Part shown: positions 1-4,928 of the stretch, piece after piece
Numbering within the stretch: the stretch's first letter is position 1
How the letters are laid out: each line of letters starts with the position of its first letter
Assembly: GCA_009781925.1 (NCBI GenBank)
Contig: WQUU01000002.1
Location: 1-8,132, forward strand
Length of the DNA: 8,132 nucleotides
Direction of reading: 5' to 3'
Source: Bacillota bacterium
Lineage (GTDB): Bacteria; Bacillota; Clostridia; Oscillospirales; Oscillospiraceae
Translations under genes and position numbers: made by a program
The notes under the pieces: model-generated
What the model was told of the DNA's origin: nothing
Seen by the model: only the letters and a program-made list of their open reading frames with translations
Databases searched by the model: none

Positions 1-1
1 G

Positions 2-1804
2 GGGGTCGAGGTGGACACCCACAGGGCCGACCTCAAACAGTATACCGAACAGGTGCTTGGGCCCGTCAACGCCATGCGCGGGGATGAACTGCCCGTCTCC
101 GCCTTTGTGGACGGGCAGACAGGCACATTGCCCTCCGGCACCTCCGCCTATGAGAAGCGGGCGATCGCCGTGGACGTGCCGAAGTGGATTCCCGAAAACT
201 GCATCCAGTGCAACCAGTGCTCCTATGTCTGCCCCCACGGCGTCATCCGCCCCTTCGTCTTCGACGAAAACGAGGCCGCGGGCGCGCCGGAGGGCGCCCA
301 GACTCTCAAGATGATCGGTAAGGGCTGCGAAAATTTCAAATTCGCCATCATCCCCAGCGTTTTGGACTGCACGGGCTGCGGCAACTGCGCCGACATCTGC
401 CCCGGCAGAAAGGTAGGCGGTGAGACGCAGAAGGCGCTCGCGATGACCCCCATCGCGGAGATGCTCCCCGAGCAGCCGATCTTTGACTACGCTTCTCGGC
501 ATGTCTCCGAGAAGGAGACCCCCTTCGCCGTCGGCACCGTCAAGGGCAGCCAGTTCAGGCAGCCGCTGCTGGAGTTCTCCGGGGCCTGCGCGGGCTGCGG
601 CGAGACGCCCTACGCCAAGCTGGTCACCCAGCTCTTCGGCGACCGGATGTTCATCGCCAACGCCACGGGCTGTTCCTCCATCTGGGGCGGCTCCGCGCCG
701 AGCACGCCGTACACGGTGGACAAAAACGGCCGCGGCCCGGCCTGGATCAACAGCCTCTTCGAGGACAACGCCGAGGCCGCCATGGGCATGCTCCTGGGCG
801 TCAAGCAGCGCCGGCTCCGGGTGATGGAGGACGTCAAGGCCCTCGCCGCCCACGAGTGGTGCTGGGACGAGCTGAAAGCCGCCGCCGAGCAGTGGCTTGC
901 GGCCTACGACGACGGCGAGGCCTCCAAGACCGCCAGCGCCCTGTTGCTGGAGAAGCTGAAGGAGGGCATCGATGTGGGCGACGGCTCCGACTGGCCGGCG
1001 GATGTATACGCCGAGTACTGGGACGCCGAACTCAAAGGCTGCAAGTGCCCCGCCTGCACATTGGCCAGAAAAATTCTGGCAGAGGAAGATCTTCTCATAA
1101 AACCCTCCGTATGGGCCTTCGGCGGGGACGGCTGGGCCTACGACATCGGCTACGGCGGCCTCGACCACGTCCTGGCCTCCGGCGAGGACATCAACGTACT
1201 CGTGTTCGACACGGAGGTCTACTCCAATACCGGCGGCCAGGCCTCCAAGTCCACGCCCACGGGCGCGGTGGCGCAGTTCGCCGCCGGCGGCAAGCCGATC
1301 AAGAAAAAGGATCTGGCGCAGATGGCCATGAGCTACGGCTACGTCTATGTGGCCCAGATCGCCATGGGCGCCAACTACCAGCAGACCCTAAAGGCTTTCC
1401 AGGAGGCCGAGAGCTATCACGGCCCCTCCATCGTGATCTGCTACGCCCCCTGCATCAACCACGGCAATAGGAAGGGCATGGGCAAATCCATCGAGACCGA
1501 GAAGGACGTGGTGGACGCCGGCTACTGGCACATGTTCCGCTTTGACCCGCGGTTGGCGGCGGACGGCAAGAACCCGCTGACCCTCGACAGCAAGGCCCCC
1601 ACCGCCAGCTACAGGGACTTCATCCTGAGCGAGGTGCGCTACAGTTCCCTGACCCTCGCCTTCCCGGAGCGCGCGGAGGAACTCTTCACCGAGGCCGAGG
1701 CGCAGGCCAAGGCCAAGTACGAGCACCTGGCCGCGGAAAAGGCCATGTTCGACGGGCTGGAAGGAAAGCAGGGGCCGGCGTCCCCGACGGCCCGAGACCA
1801 ATAA
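2..1804 (+). CDS. nifJ: Pyruvate:ferredoxin (flavodoxin) oxidoreductase, C-terminal half (5' end outside window)
   Basis: This enzyme oxidises pyruvate and CoA to acetyl-CoA, CO2 and reduced ferredoxin in the cytoplasm of anaerobes. The frame is open at the left edge, so about 600 of the family's usual ~1,170-1,200 residues are present; residues here are counted from the GTG codon at 11, which is internal. A two-cluster ferredoxin domain has CX2CX2CX3CP motifs at C64/C67/C70/C74 and C120/C123/C126/C130. The thiamine diphosphate domain follows, with CAGCGE (C193, C196), ATGCSSIWGG (C221) and YAPCINHG (C480), which match the known proximal-cluster ligands of the family. The TPP/Mg motif GDGWAYDIGYGG is at 372-383 and SNTGGQ at 405-410. 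An extra CxCxxC at C344/C346/C349 lies in the linker before the TPP motif. The stop is followed by a hairpin terminator, so this is the last gene of its transcript. Identification is very secure. Confidence 0.97.
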   Translation, partial: GVEVDTHRADLKQYTEQVLGPVNAMRGDELPVSAFVDGQTGTLPSGTSAYEKRAIAVDVPKWIPENCIQCNQCSYVCPHGVIRPFVFDENEAAGAPEGAQTLKMIGKGCENFKFAIIPSVLDCTGCGNCADICPGRKVGGETQKALAMTPIAEMLPEQPIFDYASRHVSEKETPFAVGTVKGSQFRQPLLEFSGACAGCGETPYAKLVTQLFGDRMFIANATGCSSIWGGSAPSTPYTVDKNGRGPAWINSLFEDNAEAAMGMLLGVKQRRLRVMEDVKALAAHEWCWDELKAAAEQWLAAYDDGEASKTASALLLEKLKEGIDVGDGSDWPADVYAEYWDAELKGCKCPACTLARKILAEEDLLIKPSVWAFGGDGWAYDIGYGGLDHVLASGEDINVLVFDTEVYSNTGGQASKSTPTGAVAQFAAGGKPIKKKDLAQMAMSYGYVYVAQIAMGANYQQTLKAFQEAESYHGPSIVICYAPCINHGNRKGMGKSIETEKDVVDAGYWHMFRFDPRLAADGKNPLTLDSKAPTASYRDFILSEVRYSSLTLAFPERAEELFTEAEAQAKAKYEHLAAEKAMFDGLEGKQGPASPTARDQ

Positions 1805-1849
1805 AAGTGGTGGGACACAGTCCATAAAAATGTTTATCAGCAAACAGTA

Positions 1850-1886
1850 AAGCGGCGGGGGAACCCCGCCGCTTGCTAATTTTTTT
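1850..1886 (+). terminator. Intrinsic terminator after the pyruvate:ferredoxin oxidoreductase gene
   Basis: A perfect 11-bp GC-rich stem (1850-1860 with 1864-1874) closes a 3-nt loop and is followed after five bases by a run of seven T (1880-1886). It ends the rightward transcript. It also sits between two convergent genes. Leftward, the stem is followed only by a poor T tract, so it should work less well for the HTH gene. Confidence 0.8.
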
Positions 1887-2121
1887 CATATTTTACAATG
1901 TCGCCTGCTTGGCAGCCCAGCGCGAAACAGATTCGCGCCAGAACGTCAGCGTCGATGCGCTCCACCTTGCCTTTATAAAATCTATCGATGACTTCAAACC
2001 GGGTTCCGGTCAGTACCGAGAGTTTGTTCCGTGTAATACCTTTTCTCTCCATAACCTCACGGACATGAATTGAAACTCTGCCATATTCTCTCATTTCCAC
2101 GATGGAATATATGGCATTCAC
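1876..2121 (-). CDS. Small Cro/C1-type helix-turn-helix regulator
   Basis: This 81-aa protein is almost entirely one five-helix XRE-like DNA-binding domain (HTH_26 type). The pattern runs from VREVMERKGITRNKLSVLTG (first helix and start of the HTH), through FEVIDRFYKGKVERID (recognition helix and linker), to DVLARICFALGCQAGDIVKYE (closing helices). No sensor or oligomerisation domain is attached. The start is GTG at 2121: a purine-rich G6 tract (2129-2134) lies 7 bases upstream, and a good leftward promoter (2145-2173) lies just beyond. The GTG and ATG codons further inside have no comparable site. The gene is divergent from the 49-aa gene, and palindromes lie in the shared promoter region. 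By analogy with phage and mobile-element regulators it probably represses one or both promoters, which is inference. The AT-rich composition upstream contrasts with the neighbouring genes. Confidence 0.87.
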   Translation of the reverse strand: MNAIYSIVEMREYGRVSIHVREVMERKGITRNKLSVLTGTRFEVIDRFYKGKVERIDADVLARICFALGCQAGDIVKYEKN

Positions 2122-2144
2122 AGTACCACCCCCCTTGTTAATAG

Positions 2145-2173
2145 ATTCTACATGAATAGTAACTACTTGACAA
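2145..2173 (-). promoter_or_regulatory. Leftward sigma-A promoter of the HTH gene
   Basis: On the minus strand, TTGTCA (2173-2168) and TAGAAT (2150-2145) are separated by 17 bp. Transcription would begin near 2138, just ahead of the ribosome binding site of the GTG start at 2121. The -35 box shares six bases with the opposing rightward -35 box. Confidence 0.7.
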
Positions 2174-2204
2174 ACTACCTATAAATAGTTTACTATACGT
2201 ATAG
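2157..2204. promoter_or_regulatory. Candidate operator cluster between the divergent promoters
   Basis: Several related symmetric sequences lie here. TAGT-A-ACTA (2157-2165) is an odd-centred palindrome. AACTAC occurs as a direct repeat at 2161 and 2173, 12 bp apart. AAACTA (2172-2177) faces TAGTTT (2186-2191). CTATACGTATAG (2193-2204) is a perfect 12-bp palindrome overlapping the rightward -10 box. They fit binding sites for the adjacent HTH protein, but the true operator unit cannot be fixed from one copy. Confidence 0.5.
2167..2196 (+). promoter_or_regulatory. Rightward sigma-A promoter of the 49-aa gene
   Basis: A perfect TTGACA (2167-2172) and TACTAT (2191-2196) are separated by 18 bp, 33 bp ahead of the TTG start at 2229. 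The -35 box overlaps that of the leftward promoter, so RNA polymerase cannot occupy both at once, which suggests a mutually exclusive switch. Confidence 0.7.
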
Positions 2205-2212
2205 ATAATCAC

Positions 2213-2222
2213 AAAAGGAGGG
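2213..2222 (+). promoter_or_regulatory. Strong ribosome binding site that selects a TTG start
   Basis: AAAAGGAGGG lies 6 bases before the TTG at 2229. No ATG or GTG is placed as well; the first in-frame ATG (2244) is 21 bases from the site. This is the main reason for calling the 49-aa gene. Confidence 0.75.
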
Positions 2223-2228
2223 ATACCC

Positions 2229-2378
2229 TTGGATTACCACGATATGTACTTTGAATTATTCCGCGTACAGGCGAACACGATTGATGCCTTGGAGGAGATT
2301 GTGGATAAACTAAAAATCGCGCATTTGGCAGTTGAAGCAATGCTTCTCAATCAGGACGACGATTCAGAAACTCCTTGA
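2229..2378 (+). CDS. 49-aa small protein, DYxxMYFxLFR type, divergent from the HTH gene
   Basis: The frame begins at TTG 2229 and encodes 49 residues ending in QDDDSETP. The N-terminal part MDYHDMYFELFRVQANTIDA and the rest, to about residue 42, look like one amphipathic helix rich in Leu, Ile and Ala; the tail is acidic. A strong promoter (2167-2196) and a near-ideal ribosome binding site (2213-2222) precede it, so it is very likely translated. The opening resembles small hypothetical proteins I recall beside HTH_26 regulators in Clostridiales prophages and mobile elements, typically starting near EYKEMYLxLFR; I could not check this by search. No catalytic or metal-binding motif is visible. 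A role as partner, co-regulator or antagonist of the divergent HTH protein is only an inference from position. Confidence 0.75.
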   Translation: MDYHDMYFELFRVQANTIDALEEIVDKLKIAHLAVEAMLLNQDDDSETP

Positions 2379-2401
2379 CCTTCAAAAGCTCTTCCAGGGA
2401 G

Positions 2402-2471
2402 CTGTCAGCGCGCATTCCCCTCCAACGGAGGGGTGGCCGCAGGCCGGGGTGGTCGCGCCGCCCGCTGACGG
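2402..2471. repeat. Palindromic dispersed repeat, copy A, with outer inverted ends
   Basis: Hairpin 1 pairs CCCCTCC (2417-2423) with GGAGGGG (2427-2433). Hairpin 2 pairs GGCC (2435-2438) with GGCC (2442-2445), and GGGG follows. An outer inverted repeat (2402-2410 with 2463-2471, nine pairs with one G-T) encloses both, so the ~70-bp unit can fold as a cloverleaf-like structure. Copies B (5753-5792) and C (7146-7184) have the same order: C block, G block, GGC hairpin, GGGG. It lies 23 bp after the 49-aa gene. No protein is encoded; a non-autonomous element mobilised in trans is possible but unproven. Confidence 0.75.
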
Positions 2472-2494
2472 AAGGTGTCTCTTGACCGTATACT
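2465..2494 (+). promoter_or_regulatory. Possible promoter of the 53-aa gene
   Basis: CTGACG (2465-2470) and TATACT (2489-2494) are separated by 18 bp and lie 40 bp before the ATG at 2535. The -35 box is weak and falls in the right outer arm of repeat A, so the repeat may supply part of the promoter. Readthrough from the 49-aa gene is an alternative. Confidence 0.35.
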
Positions 2495-2534
2495 CCCGCC
2501 CCCTCCGGCCATACTAACCCAGAGGTGACGCGAC

Positions 2535-2696
2535 ATGGCAAAAGCGGGAATGCGGCGGCCCGATCCCAAGGAACCGCACGGTACGGAGAGCAATCACAAG
2601 ACCCACTTGCCCAAAAACAGGGCCGATCCCGTCCCGGAGCTCCGGGGAAAGGCAAAGCACGCAGGCGAAAAAGCCAAACCGGTCACGGAAAAATAA
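2535..2696 (+). CDS. 53-aa basic Lys/Pro-rich small protein (MAKAGMRRPDP type)
   Basis: The 53-residue frame starts with MAKAGMRRPDPKEPHGTESN, continues with a KTHLPKNRADPVPELRGKAK stretch and ends KPVTEK. GAGGTG (2522-2527) sits 7 bases before the ATG. It is strongly basic, rich in Lys, Pro, Gly and His, and contains no hydrophobic segment, cysteine or recognisable domain, so it is probably a small, largely disordered cytoplasmic protein that may bind nucleic acid. The PDPxEPHGTESNHK and PVPExxGKAK patterns match small conserved hypothetical proteins I recall from Clostridiales; that is memory, not a search result. A leftward terminator hairpin begins six bases after its stop. Function unknown. 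Confidence 0.72.
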   Translation: MAKAGMRRPDPKEPHGTESNHKTHLPKNRADPVPELRGKAKHAGEKAKPVTEK

Positions 2697-2726
2697 AAAG
2701 TGGCGGGCCGTGGGAGACGGCCCGCC
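2689..2726 (-). terminator. Leftward intrinsic terminator for the SLH-protein transcript
   Basis: A perfect 10-bp GC stem (2702-2711 with 2717-2726) closes a 5-nt loop. On the minus strand it is followed by CACTTTTTATTTTT, a good U tract. On the plus strand it is followed by GAAAACAGG, so it would not stop rightward transcripts well. It lies about 155 bp beyond the SLH gene's stop codon. The U tract is read from the last codons of the oppositely oriented 53-aa gene. Confidence 0.75.
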
Positions 2727-2880
2727 GAAAACAGGGTTGTGGGATAAAGATATGAGCCGGGTCGGGACTTGCGTCCTGGCCAATTGGATAAGCTGTGATT
2801 TAATATTAGCCCATTTTTCCGGTTTTGTAAAGAGCGAAGAATGTCGAACGGCAACTAGTTTTGCGGAACACGCAAAAACC
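2727..2880. other. Intergenic stretch, probable 3' untranslated region of the SLH gene
   Basis: This 154-bp stretch separates the leftward terminator from the SLH gene stop. It holds a weak 7-bp hairpin (2859-2865 with 2871-2877) without a U tract. I see no gene, RNA motif or promoter here. Confidence 0.5.
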
Positions 2881-4170
2881 TTAAAAATACACCACCATCC
2901 GCCCCGGCGCGGTCTCCTGACAGTGCAGCAGTGCTCTGGCATAGTCGGCCACGGAGGCGTTCCAGAGTGCCAGGCCCGTGGCCTGGGCATAGTCGGCGGT
3001 TCTGGTCACAAGGCTCTCCATAAGGCGGCTGGCCAGCATGGCGGCGTCGGCGGCGCGGAGGTAGACCGGTACGCCGGAGGCGTTAAGCTGGGCCGCCGCC
3101 TCTTTGAGGTCTTCGTTTGCGTCGAGGGCGGCCTGGTTCTCGCCGGCGGCGATGTCGCCGGAGGCGACAAAGGGCTGGATCAGCGCCATATCGGCCCGGA
3201 TGCGCTCTCCGAGGTCATAAAACCCCTGTTCCTTCTCGGCAAGGGCGGTGACGGAGGCAACCATAGGCGCAAGATCGATACGCACAGGCGGCCCGTCGGA
3301 ACCCGCCGCCAGCAGGGAGAGAGTGCTGCCCGCATCTGCCCCCAGGGGGATGGAAGCTCCGGCGGCGACCTCCGGGCTGTCCGGCGTTGCCGGGCCGTCA
3401 AAGCTGTAATAAAGATAGTCGGCGTCCGCGGCGCTGACGGTGACAAAGATCGCGCCAGACGCCAAATCGGATACATAAACAGAGGTGACCTTCGGTTCCC
3501 CCGGCCCTAGGCTGAAGCGCAGCCGCAGGCTCGGATCGGCCATGCGGGCGACGATGGCGCATACCTCGGCCCGGGTGATGTCGGACGCGGGGTGAAAACT
3601 GTGGGCGTCGTCCACACCGGTGAGCACCCCCGCGCGATAGAGCAGAAGAATCGCGTCGGCATTGGCATCGCCCGGGTTTACGTCCGGGATAGACGCGGAG
3701 GCCACGGGGTTGACGGGGGCCAGGGCGTCCGGCGGCAGACAGGCGGCGAAGATTGCCGCGAAATCCGAGCGGCTGATGTTGGCGTTGTAGTCCGGAAAAT
3801 CCGTGGCGATGACGCCCATCTCCAGACAGCGCATCGCGTAAGTGCTGTACCAGACATCCGCGCCGTTGCTGAGCGTGACAGATCCGTCGTAATAGATTTC
3901 ATTCAGCACGGCGGCCAGCTTCACGGCCTCGGCATAGGTCAAATTTCCCTGGGGGACAAAGGTGCTGTCGGTCATGCCGTCGATGATCCCGAGGCGGTAG
4001 GCCTTGGCCACATAAGGGGCAAACCAGTCATCGGAACGTACATCCGTGAACTGACCGTCGGTGTAGGGACGCCTGTCCACAAAGTTGCCGAGGCCCGAGG
4101 CATAGGCCGGCATTGCCAGCAGCAGGGCGAGCGCCAGCAGGACGGAGAGGAGTTTCAGACTTTTTTTCAC
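2881..4170 (-). CDS. Secreted S-layer-homology (SLH) domain protein
   Basis: This 429-aa protein begins at GTG 4170: a G5 tract (4178-4182) lies 7 bases upstream, and the GTG directly opens a classic signal peptide (Lys-Lys, a long Leu/Ala core, then AYA before Ser at ~24). Earlier in-frame starts would put a non-signal extension in front. Three SLH domains follow at about 41-92, 105-145 and 161-210. The binding motif is canonical only in the third (TRAE, 199-202); the first has TYAE (78-81) and the second SRSD (133-136). SLH domains generally anchor proteins to pyruvylated secondary cell-wall polymer, so it should sit on the cell surface. The C-terminal ~220 residues hold a probable beta-rich segment (VYVSDLASGAIFVTVSAAD, then YYSFDG) and an Ala-rich helical region ending in a single Cys before MVVYF. 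I recognise no enzyme domain there. It has its own promoter and terminator. Confidence 0.9.
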   Translation of the reverse strand: MKKSLKLLSVLLALALLLAMPAYASGLGNFVDRRPYTDGQFTDVRSDDWFAPYVAKAYRLGIIDGMTDSTFVPQGNLTYAEAVKLAAVLNEIYYDGSVTLSNGADVWYSTYAMRCLEMGVIATDFPDYNANISRSDFAAIFAACLPPDALAPVNPVASASIPDVNPGDANADAILLLYRAGVLTGVDDAHSFHPASDITRAEVCAIVARMADPSLRLRFSLGPGEPKVTSVYVSDLASGAIFVTVSAADADYLYYSFDGPATPDSPEVAAGASIPLGADAGSTLSLLAAGSDGPPVRIDLAPMVASVTALAEKEQGFYDLGERIRADMALIQPFVASGDIAAGENQAALDANEDLKEAAAQLNASGVPVYLRAADAAMLASRLMESLVTRTADYAQATGLALWNASVADYARALLHCQETAPGRMVVYF

Positions 4171-4200
4171 CGGAAGGCCCCCTTTTGTTCGGATAGACTT

Positions 4201-4229
4201 ATTGTAAGCCAGAACCGTCCGGAATGCAA
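4201..4229 (-). promoter_or_regulatory. Sigma-A promoter of the SLH gene
   Basis: On the minus strand, TTGCAT (4229-4224) and TACAAT (4206-4201) are separated by 17 bp. The ribosome binding site and GTG start (4170) follow at normal distance, and the terminator at 4246-4274 isolates it from the gene behind. Confidence 0.65.
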
Positions 4230-4245
4230 GCAAAAAAAGGAAATC

Positions 4246-4274
4246 AAAAAGCCGCCATTTCCAAGCGGCTTTTT
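4246..4274 (-). terminator. Terminator after the 11-mer repeat gene
   Basis: AAAAAGCCGC and GCGGCTTTTT (4246-4255, 4265-4274) pair around a 9-nt loop. The A5/T5 flanks give a U tract on either strand. It starts 23 bp beyond the stop of the YtxH-like gene (4297) and separates it from the SLH gene promoter. Confidence 0.85.
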
Positions 4275-4296
4275 GCGCGTCTTACCCGACCGGGCT

Positions 4297-4800
4297 CTAG
4301 TCCTGTTTGAACTCCTCGTCACAGATGCGGGCGGCGGTCTCCTCCGCGGTCTCGGTCACATTCTCGGCGGTATCAGCGGCGGTCTCTTCCGCGGCGTCCG
4401 CGCAGCCACAGCCGCAGCCCTCGGCGTCGCCGCTGGCGCGGTGCACAAAATTGTCGACAGCCCCCTTGGCTTTCTCCACATAGGGAGTGACGGTCTCTTT
4501 GGCCTTCTCCACATAGGGGGTGATCGTCTCTTTGGCCTTCTCCACGTAAGGGATGACGGTCTCTTTGGCTTTCTCCACGTAAGGGGTGACGGTTTCTTTG
4601 GCCTTCTCCACATAGGGGGTGACGGTGTCTCTGGCTTTTCCGACCAGGGGATCGACTTTCTCGTTATAGAAGCGCTTGTACTCGTCCCCGTTTTCCGCCC
4701 AATATTCTTTCGCCATCGGCGTCAGCTTCTGTGCTGCGACGACCAAACCCGCGCCCAGACCGATCAGCGCCAGCGCGCCCAACCCAGTTGTCTTTGCCAT
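4297..4800 (-). CDS. YtxH-like small membrane-anchored protein with five 11-residue repeats
   Basis: The 167-aa protein starts at ATG 4800, with CGGAGGA about 6 bases upstream. Residues ~5-24 form a Gly/Ala/Leu-rich hydrophobic segment (GLGALALIGLGAGLVVAA), typical of the N-terminal anchor of YtxH-like proteins. A charged helix follows. Residues 59-113 are five tandem copies of an 11-residue unit, consensus TVTPYVEKAKE, varied only at positions 2 and 3 and in the last residue. Eleven residues equal three helical turns, as in the amphipathic repeats of LEA, apolipoprotein and synuclein-type proteins. The C-terminal part has a CGCGC cluster (C129, C131, C133), then an acidic Ala/Glu/Thr helix with one more Cys (160). 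The likely role is a stress-related or envelope-associated protein that lies on the membrane, but this rests on architecture only. It is flanked by its own terminator and an intergenic region, so it is probably monocistronic. Confidence 0.82.
   Translation of the reverse strand: MAKTTGLGALALIGLGAGLVVAAQKLTPMAKEYWAENGDEYKRFYNEKVDPLVGKARDTVTPYVEKAKETVTPYVEKAKETVIPYVEKAKETITPYVEKAKETVTPYVEKAKGAVDNFVHRASGDAEGCGCGCADAAEETAADTAENVTETAEETAARICDEEFKQD
4462..4626 (-). repeat. Five 33-bp in-frame tandem repeats
   Basis: Each 33-bp unit encodes one 11-residue TVTPYVEKAKE-type block. Units differ mainly at synonymous sites such as tac/tat and ggc/gct, plus V/I and T/I changes. The copy number could vary by slippage without breaking the reading frame. 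Confidence 0.9.
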
Positions 4801-4928
4801 GTGTATTCCTCCGTTTCATTATTTTTTAATCGTATGTGCAAACACCATTTTTGTCCTCTTTTATTCTACAAGATTTCATCGTGCAGTACATGAACAAATG
4901 GTTAACTTTGAAATTCTCTCACAAAAAA

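Noticed and set aside
856..1470. 204-codon Arg/Gly-rich frame within the oxidoreductase gene
   Set aside because: It overlaps conserved TPP-domain coding sequence in another frame and is extremely Arg-rich, typical of a shifted GC-rich frame.
2347..2655. Minus-strand open frame across repeat A and the 53-aa gene
   Set aside because: Proline/arginine-rich translation of palindromic repeat DNA, no ribosome binding site, antisense to better supported small genes.
2859..2877. Hairpin TTTTGCG/CGCAAAA just after the SLH stop codon
   Set aside because: Short AT-containing stem with no U tract on either side; the hairpin at 2702-2726 is a much better terminator.
2710..3510. 266-codon open frame on the plus strand
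   Set aside because: It begins inside the terminator hairpin and is antisense to the SLH gene; composition is Gly/Arg/Val-rich without any domain.
4462..4626. CRISPR-like array
   Set aside because: The 33-bp units are contiguous with no spacers and stay in frame within a protein-coding gene.
3592..4893. Long 433-codon open frame on the plus strand
   Set aside because: It runs antisense across the SLH and YtxH-like genes, crosses their terminator and both promoter regions, has no ribosome binding site, and its repeats mirror the 11-mer repeat on the other strand. It is a GC-rich shadow frame.
4801..4928. Promoter for the YtxH-like gene
   Set aside because: The region is AT-rich and must hold one, but no -35/-10 pair with correct spacing stood out on the minus strand, so none is annotated.
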